From the NCBI RefSeq assembly GCF_900107925.1, contig NZ_FNUJ01000005.1:496001-560000 (forward strand): 64,000 nt of DNA, read 5' to 3'. How positions within the stretch are numbered: position 1 is the stretch's first letter; each line of letters begins with the position of its first letter. This document shows positions 24,622 through 32,381 of the stretch, in pieces. Source of the DNA: Amycolatopsis pretoriensis (GTDB taxonomy: Bacteria > Actinomycetota > Actinomycetes > Mycobacteriales > Pseudonocardiaceae). Made by a program: the position numbers and the translations under genes. The notes below the pieces were generated by a model that was not told the origin of the DNA, did not search any database, and saw nothing but the letters and a program-made list of their open reading frames with translations.

Positions 24622-24770
24622 GCCGCCTCGCCGTGGCTGAAGGGCACCTTCAGTGCATCTGATGCGAGGAAGGTGCCCTTCAGTGCGTCTGACGTAGGGA
24701 AGGTGCCCTTCAGCCGCAGGCTGGGACGCGCTGGACCGGCTCGTGCGGGCGACGCCGAAGGAAGCATGAG
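24576..24770 (+). repeat. 47-bp direct repeat of a gene 3' end, bracketing palindrome array 2
   Basis: 24576-24622 (end of the DUF3093-like gene including its stop) and 24724-24770 are identical over 47 bp. The second copy is non-coding and lies 12 bp before the GTG of the next gene. The 101 bp between the copies contain the three-copy GAA-N7-TTC array. Confidence 0.95.
24639..24711 (+). repeat. Triplet of GAA-N7-TTC palindromes, 30-nt period (array 2)
   Basis: gaagggcaccttc (24639-24651, inverted) is followed by gaaggtgcccttc at 24669-24681 and 24699-24711. Starts are 30 and 30 nt apart, with the same copy orientation and sequence as array 1 at 3958-4030. The 17-nt spacers are partly palindromic around TCTG (gcatctgatgc, cgtctgacg). 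It starts 17 bp after the DUF3093-like gene's stop. Confidence 0.93.
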
Positions 24771-24782
24771 AAAATCGCTTCC

Positions 24783-25121
24783 GTGATCGACCTCCCGCAG
24801 CCCACCGGGGCCGAGCTCTGGCCGCCAAAAGAAGCCGGCCCGCAGGCCCGGCTGCACAAGCCGTGGCGGATGCTCGTCGCCGTCGTGGAAGTCGTGCTCG
24901 CCGTCGCCGCCGGGTGGGCCGCCTACGCCCTCTGGCACGGCGGCCGCGCCGTCGTCGTCACGCGGACCGATGACGGTGCCGTTCTCGAGTCGCACCGGTA
25001 CTTCGGGGGCATGCTCGCCGCCGCCATCGGGCTCGGCACCGTGGCCGCGATCCTGCTGGTCGACGCCGTGCGTCAGCTGTTGCTCGCCGTGCGTGCGCGG
25101 CACCGCGCGCCGAAGGCCTGA
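24783..25121 (+). CDS. Small membrane protein with two hydrophobic segments
   Basis: 112 aa from GTG 24783. A soluble N-terminus (MIDLPQPTGAELWPPKEAGP) is followed by hydrophobic segments near 30-48 and 74-97 and a basic C-terminus (RARHRAPKA). No motif is recognised; size and place recall Rv0514. The start lies just after the duplicated 47-bp segment, so the original leader was probably altered by that duplication. Confidence 0.7.
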   Translation: MIDLPQPTGAELWPPKEAGPQARLHKPWRMLVAVVEVVLAVAAGWAAYALWHGGRAVVVTRTDDGAVLESHRYFGGMLAAAIGLGTVAAILLVDAVRQLLLAVRARHRAPKA

Positions 25122-25183
25122 TACACAGCTCCCGCACAGGGAACGAACAGTCAATTGCTAAGCAGCGGCAGCACTGTTGCCGC

Positions 25184-26482
25184 ATGACGCGCGTGCGTGC
25201 CTCGAAGGCATGGGTGATCAACGGTGCTCTGGTCGTACTGCTGGCCGGAGCGGCTTTCGGGATATACCAGGCATTCAGCCCCGAACCGAGCACGGCGCAG
25301 GCGCAGACGCGCAGCACCCAGGTGCGCCGCGCGACGGTCACCGAGACCATCTCCGCCGCCGGGACCCTCGCCAGCAGCTACACCGGCGCGGCGAACTTCT
25401 CGACGGCCGGCAAGGTCACCTCGATCGACGTGAAGGTCGGCGACGTCGTCAGCGCCGGGCAGAAGCTCGCCACCGTCGACAGCACGCAGGCAGCGAAGCA
25501 GCTTCAGGTCGCGAAGGCGAACCTCGCGGTCGCACAGGACAGCCTGGACTCCGCCGAGGACGCCGAAGACACCCCGGCGACCAGCCAGAACGGCCAGAAC
25601 TCCCAGAACAGCACGCAGTCCGCGGCCAACAACGTCACCTCGGCGCAGGCGAAGCTCGACCAGGCGCAGCTCGACGTCCAGACCGCGCAGGAGAGCCTCG
25701 ACAACACCACGCTCTACGCGCCCGGCGCCGGCACGGTCACCGCGGTCAACGGCACCGTCGGGCAGCAGTCCTCCAGCGGCTCGGCGAGCAGCTCCCAGTC
25801 GACGTCGAGCAGCAGTGGCAGTGGTCAGGGCGGGCAAGGCTCGTCCACCAGCTCCGCGGCGAGCGCCAGCAGCAGTTCCAGCAGCGGCTTCATCACCATC
25901 ACGAACATGACCGGCCTGGTCGTGAACACCTCGGTCGCCGAGATCGACGTCAGCAAGGTCAAGACCGGCCAGAAGGCCACCGTCACGTTGAACGCGCTGC
26001 CGGACAAGCCGATCCAGGCCACCGTCTCGAGCATCAACCTGACCCCGACGACCAGCGGCAGCGTCGTCTCCTACGGCGCACAGCTCGCGCTGACCGACCC
26101 GCCGGACGGGCTACGGCCCGGCCAGTCGGCGAGCGTCGTGATCACCGTCGCCTCCGCCGAGAACGCGCTGAGCGTGCCGGCCGCGGCCGTGACGACCGCC
26201 GGCAACACCAACATCGTCACCGTGCAGGAGAACGGCCAGAACGTGCCGCGCCAGGTGCAGGTCGGCATCCGCGGCGAGTCGACCGTCCAGATCACGTCCG
26301 GGCTGACCGAGGGCGAGAACGTCGTGCTCACCGGGGCCTCGTCGACCACCGGCACCGGCCGGACCGGCACCGGGACCGGCGGCACCGGTGGGTTCCCGGG
26401 CGGCGGGACCGGCGGGTTCCCCGGCGGCGGCCAGCGCGGCACCGGCACGGGCGCCGGCGGTGGCTTCGGCGGCCGCGGGTGA
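25184..26482 (+). CDS. MacA/HlyD-type periplasmic adaptor of an ABC exporter
   Basis: 432 aa. A signal/anchor segment (WVINGALVVLLAGAAFGIY, about 10-28) is followed by a lipoyl-like half (VTETISAAGTLASSYTG, GKVTSIDVKVGDVVSAGQKL). A coiled-coil region is interrupted by Gln/Asn-rich and Ser-rich linkers, and the beta-barrel part carries LRPGQSASVVI and LTEGENVVLTG. The C-terminal tail is Gly/Thr-rich with repeated GGFPGGG. The stop overlaps the ATPase start by 4 nt. It links substrate capture to the MacB-like permease; cargo unknown. Confidence 0.88.
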   Translation: MTRVRASKAWVINGALVVLLAGAAFGIYQAFSPEPSTAQAQTRSTQVRRATVTETISAAGTLASSYTGAANFSTAGKVTSIDVKVGDVVSAGQKLATVDSTQAAKQLQVAKANLAVAQDSLDSAEDAEDTPATSQNGQNSQNSTQSAANNVTSAQAKLDQAQLDVQTAQESLDNTTLYAPGAGTVTAVNGTVGQQSSSGSASSSQSTSSSSGSGQGGQGSSTSSAASASSSSSSGFITITNMTGLVVNTSVAEIDVSKVKTGQKATVTLNALPDKPIQATVSSINLTPTTSGSVVSYGAQLALTDPPDGLRPGQSASVVITVASAENALSVPAAAVTTAGNTNIVTVQENGQNVPRQVQVGIRGESTVQITSGLTEGENVVLTGASSTTGTGRTGTGTGGTGGFPGGGTGGFPGGGQRGTGTGAGGGFGGRG

Positions 26483-27198
26483 ACCCGGCGCACGCGAAGC
26501 CGGTGATCGCGGTCTCCGGGCTGCGCAAGACCTACGGCGCCGGCGAGACGGCGGTGCACGCCCTGCGCGGGGTCGACCTCACCGTGTGGCCCGGCGAGTA
26601 CGTCGCGATCATGGGCGCGTCGGGCTCGGGCAAGTCGACGCTGCTGAACATGCTCGGCTGCCTCGACGTCCCGACGTCCGGCCAGTACCTCCTGGACGGC
26701 TTCGGCGTCGGCAGGCTGAACGAACGGCAATTGGCGTTGCTGCGCAACCGGAAGATCGGGTTCATCTTCCAGTCGTTCAACCTGGTGCCGCGGACGTCCG
26801 CACTGTCCAATGTGGAATTACCACTGGTCTACAGTGGACTGCGCCGGGCCGAACGCCGGCGCCGCGCGCTCGCCGCGCTCGACATGGTCGGGCTGTCCGA
26901 CCGCGCCAAGCACCTGCCGAGCGAGCTGTCCGGCGGCCAGATCCAGCGCGTCGCCGTGGCCCGCGCCCTGGTCACCGGCCCGGCGATGCTGCTGGCCGAC
27001 GAGCCGACCGGCAACCTCGACCGCCGCAGCACCGAAGACGTCCTCGGCGTGTTCGACCGGCTCAACCGGCTCGGGCGCACCATCGTCGTCATCACGCACG
27101 AGGACGAGGTCGCCGAGCACGCGCGGCGCGTGGTGCGGGTCGACGACGGCCTCATCGTGTCGGACGAGATCACCCGCGCGGTCGGAGCGCTCACGTGA
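26479..27198 (+). CDS. ABC transporter ATP-binding protein (MacB/LolD type)
   Basis: 239 aa from GTG 26479. Walker A GASGSGKST, Q-loop FIFQSFNLVPR, signature LSGGQIQRVAVARAL, Walker B MLLADEPTGNLD and the switch His in VVITHEDEVAEHA are all present. It powers the type-VII mechanotransmission permease encoded next, coupled by a GTGA overlap at both ends. Confidence 0.95.
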   Translation: MNPAHAKPVIAVSGLRKTYGAGETAVHALRGVDLTVWPGEYVAIMGASGSGKSTLLNMLGCLDVPTSGQYLLDGFGVGRLNERQLALLRNRKIGFIFQSFNLVPRTSALSNVELPLVYSGLRRAERRRRALAALDMVGLSDRAKHLPSELSGGQIQRVAVARALVTGPAMLLADEPTGNLDRRSTEDVLGVFDRLNRLGRTIVVITHEDEVAEHARRVVRVDDGLIVSDEITRAVGALT

Positions 27199-28397
27199 AC
27201 TTCCTCGAAATCCTGCGCTTCGCCGTCCGCGGGCTCACCGCGAACAAGCTGCGCTCGGCGCTCACCACGCTCGGCATCACCATCGGCGTCGCCGCGGTGA
27301 TCCTGCTCGTCGCGGTCGGCAACGGCGCGTCGGCGGCCATCGCGGCCAGCATCCAGGGTCTCGGCACCAACGTCGTCAACGTCTCCCCGGCGCGCGGCGG
27401 CGGGCAGGGCGCCTCGGCGCGGCCGCTGACCGTCCAGGACGCGCACGCGCTCGTCGACCCGGTCGGCGCGCCGGACGTCAAGGCCGCGTCGCCGGTGGTG
27501 AACACCACGGCGACCGCCACCTACGGGCAGACGTCGTACGACATTTCCAGCGTCGCCGGTACCGAACCGGCGTACTTCACGACGACCAACCGCGACCTCG
27601 CCCAGGGTCAGCTGTTCACCAGCGAGGACGTCTCGGCCGCGCGCAAGGTCGTCGTCCTCGGCCCGACGACGGCGGAGTCGATCTTCGGCACGGCGGACCC
27701 GGTCGGCAAGAACGTGCTGCTCAACAGCATCCAGTTCACCGTGATCGGCGTGCTGCAGGCCAAGGGCAGCACCGGGCTGCAGAACGCCGACGACGTCGCG
27801 ATCGCGCCGATCTCGGCCGTCCAGAACTCCCTGGCCGGCTACGGCAGCCTCAGCCAGATCGCGGTCCAGGCCACCAGCGCGGACTCGGTGTCGCTGGCCC
27901 AGTCGGAGATCACCGCGATCCTCAACGCCCGCCACGGCATCCGGCTCGGCGGCACCGCCGACTACCAGATCCAGAACTCCGAGCAGCTGCTCGCGACCCG
28001 GACGTCGGCGACCGAGACGTTCACCGTCCTGCTGGCCGCGGTCGCGGCGATCTCGCTGCTGGTCGGCGGCATCGGCGTCACCAACATCATGCTGGTGACC
28101 GTGACCGAGCGGATCCGCGAAATCGGCATCCGCAAGGCCATCGGCGCCCCGCGCGCGGCCATCCTCGGCCAGTTCCTCGCCGAAGCGACCATGCTCAGCC
28201 TGTTCGGCGGGCTGCTCGGCGTCGCGATCGGGATCGTCGGCAGCCGGTTCACCATCTCCGGGATCAAACCGGTCGTGGTGCCCTCGTCGATCCTGCTCGC
28301 CTTCGCGGTGTCCGCCCTGATCGGGCTGTTCTTCGGCAGCTTCCCGGCGAACCGGGCCGCCAAGCTGCGGCCGATCGACGCCCTGCGTCACGAATAA
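27195..28397 (+). CDS. ABC transporter permease (MacB/FtsX family)
   Basis: 400 aa from GTG 27195. The topology is MacB-like: one N-terminal segment (LTTLGITIGVAAVILLVAVG), a large extracytoplasmic MacB_PCD domain, and three C-terminal segments beginning AVAAISLLVGGIGVTNIMLV. The coupling stretch VTERIREIGIRKAIGAPRAA follows the second segment. It ends AKLRPIDALRHE as in the family. Third gene of an operon with adaptor and ATPase. Confidence 0.93.
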   Translation: MNFLEILRFAVRGLTANKLRSALTTLGITIGVAAVILLVAVGNGASAAIAASIQGLGTNVVNVSPARGGGQGASARPLTVQDAHALVDPVGAPDVKAASPVVNTTATATYGQTSYDISSVAGTEPAYFTTTNRDLAQGQLFTSEDVSAARKVVVLGPTTAESIFGTADPVGKNVLLNSIQFTVIGVLQAKGSTGLQNADDVAIAPISAVQNSLAGYGSLSQIAVQATSADSVSLAQSEITAILNARHGIRLGGTADYQIQNSEQLLATRTSATETFTVLLAAVAAISLLVGGIGVTNIMLVTVTERIREIGIRKAIGAPRAAILGQFLAEATMLSLFGGLLGVAIGIVGSRFTISGIKPVVVPSSILLAFAVSALIGLFFGSFPANRAAKLRPIDALRHE

Positions 28398-28408
28398 GGA
28401 GCCTTCGC

Positions 28409-28978
28409 ATGACCACGAAACCGCCACTTTCACGTGAAAGTGCCGACCAGGGGGCGGAGCTTTCACGTGAAAGCTCCGCCGAGGAGATCGTCGCCAGCCC
28501 GGCGGTCGAGGGTGATCTCAACGCCGAAATGCGCCGGGCCGCGAAGCCCTTCTCGCGCACGACGCTGGTGCTGGCCGGGCTCGTCGTCCTCGCGATCGCG
28601 TTCGGCGGCGGCGCCTGGACGCACGCGGCGTTCGGCTCGTCGTCAACCTCGACGCCCACCCGGCCGAGCGGCGCCCAGGGCGGGACCCAAGGCGGGACCG
28701 GCCAGACCGGCGGCACCGGCCAAGGCGGCTTCCGCGGCGCGGGCGGCGGCCGCGGCACCACCGGCACGGTCGACCACGTCGACGGCACCACCGTCTACGT
28801 GAAGACCGCGCAGGGCCAGGACGTCAAGGTGTCCACATCGGACTCGACCACGGTCGGCGTCACCCAGCAGGGCAAGCTTTCGGACCTCAAACCGGGCGCG
28901 ACGGTCACCGTCCAGGGCCAGGCGGGCGAGGACGGCACGGTGACCGCGCAGGCCATCACCCAGCAGGCGGCGCGCTAG
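28409..28978 (+). CDS. Membrane-anchored DUF5666-like protein with palindrome-encoded N-terminus
   Basis: 189 aa from ATG 28409, with AAGGAG at 28396-28401. The first about 30 residues contain LSRES twice, encoded by two perfect palindromes (28425-28442 and 28453-28480). A transmembrane segment lies at about 50-70 (TTLVLAGLVVLAIAFGGGAW), then a Gly/Thr-rich linker and a beta domain (TTGTVDHVDGTTVYVKTAQG ... LKPGATVTVQGQ) resembling DUF5666. It follows the permease by 11 bp. ATG 28529 is a later start that would leave the palindromes non-coding, but it lacks a ribosome-binding site. Confidence 0.75.
   Translation: MTTKPPLSRESADQGAELSRESSAEEIVASPAVEGDLNAEMRRAAKPFSRTTLVLAGLVVLAIAFGGGAWTHAAFGSSSTSTPTRPSGAQGGTQGGTGQTGGTGQGGFRGAGGGRGTTGTVDHVDGTTVYVKTAQGQDVKVSTSDSTTVGVTQQGKLSDLKPGATVTVQGQAGEDGTVTAQAITQQAAR
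28425..28480 (+). repeat. Two TTTCACGTGAAA palindromes inside the start of a CDS
   Basis: An 18-bp perfect palindrome (28425-28442, cactttcacgtgaaagtg) and a 28-bp one (28453-28480, core gctttcacgtgaaagc) have centres 33 bp apart, that is 11 codons in frame. The same cores appear as single intergenic copies at 44869-44892 and 52671-52704. Confidence 0.95.
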
Positions 28979-29451
28979 TTGAGCGCGACGATCGCGGTGT
29001 TCAGCGCCGTCGCGTAGAGGATCCAGGCGAGGTAGGGCACCAGCAGCGCGGCGGCGGCCTTCGACCGGCGGGCGAACAGGACGATCGTGACGACCACCAC
29101 GACGTCCAGCACGACGATGTCGACGAGCGCCGCCTTCGCCGCGCCGCCCTCGAAGAACAGCGGCGTCCACAGGAGGTTGGCCAGCAGGCCGATGCCGTAG
29201 GCGGCGAACCCGCGGGTCTCGCCGTCGGTGCGCCAGTACAGCCACCCGGCCAGCGCGATCGTGCCGTACAGCACCGTCCACACCGGACCGAACCAGGTCG
29301 CCGGCGCCGCCCACGACGGCTGCTCGAGCCGCGCGTAGACGTCCTTCGCCGAGGTCGCGGCCAGTGCGGCGACCACGGCCACCACGGCGACGACGCCGAA
29401 GAAGCCGGCCAGCACCAGCCACGGGTTGCGCTGCGGGACGCGATCGGTCAC
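28975..29451 (-). CDS. TspO/MBR family protein
   Basis: 158 aa from the GTG at 29451, preceded by a GGAGGGG site; the ATG at 29484 would add 11 residues. Five hydrophobic helices carry TspO features: LEQPSWAAPATWFGPVWTVL, the segment YGTIALAGWLYWRT, LLANLLWTPLFF and VPYLAWILYATALN. TspO proteins bind porphyrins and related ligands in the membrane; placement beside hemL and the heme genes is suggestive. It overlaps the DUF5666-like gene end by 4 bp, tail to tail. Confidence 0.92.
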   Translation of the reverse strand: MTDRVPQRNPWLVLAGFFGVVAVVAVVAALAATSAKDVYARLEQPSWAAPATWFGPVWTVLYGTIALAGWLYWRTDGETRGFAAYGIGLLANLLWTPLFFEGGAAKAALVDIVVLDVVVVVTIVLFARRSKAAAALLVPYLAWILYATALNTAIVALN

Positions 29452-29511
29452 CGGCTGTTCCCCTCCCGGGCGGCGTCCGGCCATCTTAGGGGGATTTGGG
29501 AGTATGGAGAG

Positions 29512-30813
29512 GTGAGCACTGGAACCGAGCAGTCCAAGGCGTGGTTCGACCGCGCGAAGGCGGCCATCCCGGGCGGGGTGAACTCGCCGGTCCGGGCGTT
29601 CAACTCCGTGGGCGGCACCCCGCGCTTCATGGTCCGCGGCGAGGGCCCCCACCTGTGGGACGCCGACGGCAACCGCTACGTCGACCTGGTGTCGTCCTGG
29701 GGTCCGATGATCCTGGGCCACGCGCACCCGCACGTCGTCGAGGCGGCGCGCAAGGCGGCGACGTCCGGGCTGTCGTTCGGCACGCCGACGATCGGCGAGG
29801 TCGAGCTGGCCGAGGAGATCGTCAACCGCGTCGAGCCGGTCGAGCAGGTGCGCCTGGTCAACTCGGGCACCGAGGCGACGATGAGCGCGATCCGGCTGGC
29901 CCGGGGCTTCACCGGCCGGTCGAAGATCGTGAAGTTCGCCGGGTGTTACCACGGTCACGTCGACGCGCTGCTCGCCCAGGCCGGCTCCGGCGTCGCGACG
30001 CTCGGGCTGCCGACGTCGCCGGGTGTCACCGGCGCCCAGGCCGCGGACACGCTGGTGCTGCCCTACAACGACCTCGACGCCGTCCGGCAGTCCTTTGTGG
30101 ACAACCCGGGCGAGATCGCCGCGGTGATCACCGAGGCCGCGGCCGGCAACATGGGTGCGATCGCGCCCGACGAGGGCTTCAACGCGGGCCTGCGCGACCT
30201 GGCCCACGAGCACGGCGCGCTGCTCGTCATGGACGAGGTGATGACCGGGTTCCGTGTCTCGAGCGCGGGCTGGTTCGGCCTCGAAGGCGTGGCCGGCGAC
30301 CTCTACACGTTCGGCAAGGTGATGTCCGGCGGGCTGCCGGCCGCGGCCTTCGGCGGCCGCGCCGACGTGATGGCGAAGCTCGCCCCGGGCGGGCCGGTCT
30401 ACCAGGCCGGGACGCTGTCCGGGAACCCCGTCGCGGTGGCCACGGGCCTGGCGACGCTGCGCGCGGCCGACCACGCCGTGTACGCGGCGCTGGACGCCAA
30501 CTCGAAGCGGCTCGGCGACCTCTTCCGCCGCGAGCTCAGCAACGCCGGCGTTGCGAACAACGTCCAGTACGCGGGCAACTTGGTAAGCGTGTTCTTCGGC
30601 GAAGCGCCCGTACGCGACTACGCGGGCGCGCAGGCGTCCGAGACGTGGCGCTACCCGGCGTTCTTCCACGCGCTGCTCGACGCGGGCGTGTACGGGCCGC
30701 CCAGCGCGTACGAGGCCTGGTTCGTCAACGCGGCCATGGACGACGAAGCGTTCTCGGTGATCGAAGCGGCCCTGCCCGCGGCGGCGCGCGCGGCGGCGGA
30801 GGCGGTCAAGTGA
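29512..30813 (+). CDS. hemL: Glutamate-1-semialdehyde 2,1-aminomutase
   Basis: 433 aa from GTG 29512. A class-III PLP aminotransferase: IPGGVNSPVRAF, FAGCYHGHVD, the Asp of VMDEVMTGFR and the Schiff-base Lys269 in YTFGKVMSGGLPAAAFGG. It makes 5-aminolevulinate from the HemA product, completing the C5 route found here (hemA, hemC, hemD, hemB, hemL). Coupled to the following phosphatase by a 4-nt overlap. Confidence 0.97.
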   Translation: MSTGTEQSKAWFDRAKAAIPGGVNSPVRAFNSVGGTPRFMVRGEGPHLWDADGNRYVDLVSSWGPMILGHAHPHVVEAARKAATSGLSFGTPTIGEVELAEEIVNRVEPVEQVRLVNSGTEATMSAIRLARGFTGRSKIVKFAGCYHGHVDALLAQAGSGVATLGLPTSPGVTGAQAADTLVLPYNDLDAVRQSFVDNPGEIAAVITEAAAGNMGAIAPDEGFNAGLRDLAHEHGALLVMDEVMTGFRVSSAGWFGLEGVAGDLYTFGKVMSGGLPAAAFGGRADVMAKLAPGGPVYQAGTLSGNPVAVATGLATLRAADHAVYAALDANSKRLGDLFRRELSNAGVANNVQYAGNLVSVFFGEAPVRDYAGAQASETWRYPAFFHALLDAGVYGPPSAYEAWFVNAAMDDEAFSVIEAALPAAARAAAEAVK

Positions 30814-31436
30814 CCACCGTCGTCCACATGCTTCGCCACGGCGAAGTGCACAACCCCGAGAAGATCCTCTACGGCCGGCTGCCCGGCTACCGGCTGTCCG
30901 AGCGCGGGCAGCGGCAGGCGCTGACGGTCGCCGAGGCCGTCGCGGGCCACGACCTGGTGCACGTCGTCGCGTCGCCGCTGCAGCGCGCGCAGGAGACAGC
31001 TGGGCCGATTGCCGCGGCGCACCGCCTCGACATCGCGACCGATGAAGGGCTGATCGAGGCGGGAAACCAGTTCGAGGGCCTGCACGTGGCGGTCGGCGAC
31101 GGCGCGCTGCGGGAGCCCCGGCACTGGCCGAAGCTGGTGAACCCGTTCAAGCCGTCGTGGGGCGAGCCGTACATCGAGATCGCGCACCGGATGCTCGGCG
31201 CGGTGCACCGCGCCCGCTCCGCCGCGGAGGGTCACGAGGCGCTCTGCGTGTCGCACCAGCTGCCGATCTGGACGTTGCGCCGGTTCCTCGAGGGCAAGCG
31301 CCTGTGGCACGACCCGCGGCGCCGCCAGTGCTCGCTGGCGTCGCTGACCTCGCTGGTCTTCGACGGCGACGAGCTGCGCGAGATCGTCTACAGCGAGCCC
31401 GCCGGGACGACCGACCCGAAGGTGACCGGGGCATGA
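30810..31436 (+). CDS. Histidine phosphatase (phosphoglycerate-mutase-like) protein
   Basis: 208 aa from GTG 30810. The catalytic LRHGE lies at residues 8-12, with VASPLQRAQETA (second Arg), the Glu of LIEAGNQFEGL and the second catalytic His in ALCVSHQLPIW. It corresponds to Rv0525 between hemL and the thioredoxin-like gene. The substrate is unknown; metabolite or protein phosphatase are both possible. Overlaps both neighbours by 4 nt. Confidence 0.9.
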   Translation: MTTVVHMLRHGEVHNPEKILYGRLPGYRLSERGQRQALTVAEAVAGHDLVHVVASPLQRAQETAGPIAAAHRLDIATDEGLIEAGNQFEGLHVAVGDGALREPRHWPKLVNPFKPSWGEPYIEIAHRMLGAVHRARSAAEGHEALCVSHQLPIWTLRRFLEGKRLWHDPRRRQCSLASLTSLVFDGDELREIVYSEPAGTTDPKVTGA

Positions 31437-31996
31437 AACGGGTCTTCTTGGCGGCCGTCGCGCTGCTGGCCTTGGCCGGGTGCAGCAGCGGCAAGGACGC
31501 GGTGGTGCAGGGGAGCAGCTTCAGCTTCGTCTCCCCGGGCGGCAAGGTCGACATCACGTACGACCTCGCCCAGCGCCAGACCGCGCCGGTGCTGGCCGGG
31601 GAAGACCTGATGAACGAGGGCAAGCAGCTGTCGCTCGCGGACTACCCGGGCAAGGTCGTGGTGCTCAACCTCTGGGGCCAGTGGTGCGGGCCGTGCCGCA
31701 CGGAGGTGCCGGAGATGGAGGCGGTGGCCAAGCAGGGCGTCCAGGTGGTCGGCATCGACGTCCGCGACCCGGCGCGCGAGGTGGCGCAGGACTTCGTGCG
31801 GGACCGGAAGCTGACGTACCCGTCGATCTACGACCCGGACGGGCGGGTGCTGCTCAAGCTGAGCGGCTACCCGCGCAACATCATCCCGTCGACGATCGTG
31901 CTGGACAAGCAGCACCGGGTGGCGGCGGTGTTCCTGCGTCCGGTGCTGGCCCAGGACCTGCTCCCGGTGACCCAGAGGTTGGCAGCCGAAGCCTGA
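31433..31996 (+). CDS. resA: TlpA/ResA-type thioredoxin-like lipoprotein
   Basis: 187 aa. A lipoprotein signal ends in LALAGC with C17 as the lipidated Cys. The thioredoxin fold carries WCGPC (C85/C88) in LNLWGQWCGPCRTEVPEM and the cis-Pro region IIPSTIVLD. It reduces apocytochrome c heme-binding cysteines outside the membrane, receiving electrons from CcdA encoded 385 bp downstream. Gene order hemL-phosphatase-TlpA-ccdA-resB-resC is the standard actinobacterial System II cluster. Confidence 0.9.
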   Translation: MKRVFLAAVALLALAGCSSGKDAVVQGSSFSFVSPGGKVDITYDLAQRQTAPVLAGEDLMNEGKQLSLADYPGKVVVLNLWGQWCGPCRTEVPEMEAVAKQGVQVVGIDVRDPAREVAQDFVRDRKLTYPSIYDPDGRVLLKLSGYPRNIIPSTIVLDKQHRVAAVFLRPVLAQDLLPVTQRLAAEA

Positions 31997-32381
31997 TCGC
32001 GATCGAGGGAGTTCCCGGTCTTTCCCCGGCAGCCGGCCGCACGCTGCGCCTTTGACTGAACACGAGCAACAAAACAGGTGCACGCGAACCTGTCCGGCGC
32101 CCGCTACGGGCCCAAGGTGGAGTGGGGTTCGCCGCCGGCGAACCCCACTTCCAACCGGCAGCCGGCGGCATGATCGGCACCCAACCAGACCCCTCCCCCC
32201 ACCCCGATCGGAAGCCAGAACACGCACTCCCGTCCGTAGTCACAATCGGGCTTCGGGTGGTGGCCCACCACACGAGTGGCCGCCGGAACGGGTGGGACCA
32301 AGGTCCTGAACTGCTGTGACCGAGGTCCTGTGAACCGGCCCCGGAGTTCTCACCGGGACCTCACTGCCTACCCTCAACGGG
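31997..32381. other. Intergenic region upstream of ccdA
   Basis: No gene is supported in these 385 bp. It holds a small hairpin (acaggt 32074-32079 / acctgt 32088-32093) and a strong palindrome at 32121-32149. The related stretches aaggtcctgaactg and gaggtcctgtgaacc around 32298-32337 look like an imperfect duplication. Presumably it contains the ccdA-resBC promoter, but I cannot place it. Confidence 0.5.
32121..32149 (+). terminator. Strong hairpin downstream of the TlpA-like gene
   Basis: The 14-bp arms (agtggggttcgccg and its complement) meet around one central base, giving a 13-bp stem with a 3-nt loop. It lies 125 bp after the stop and probably ends the hemL-phosphatase-resA transcript. 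No T-run follows. Confidence 0.6.

Noticed and set aside
28975..30669. Minus-strand 564-aa frame through hemL and TspO.
   Set aside because: Only the final part is TspO; the upstream part is antisense to hemL, which has all its catalytic motifs.
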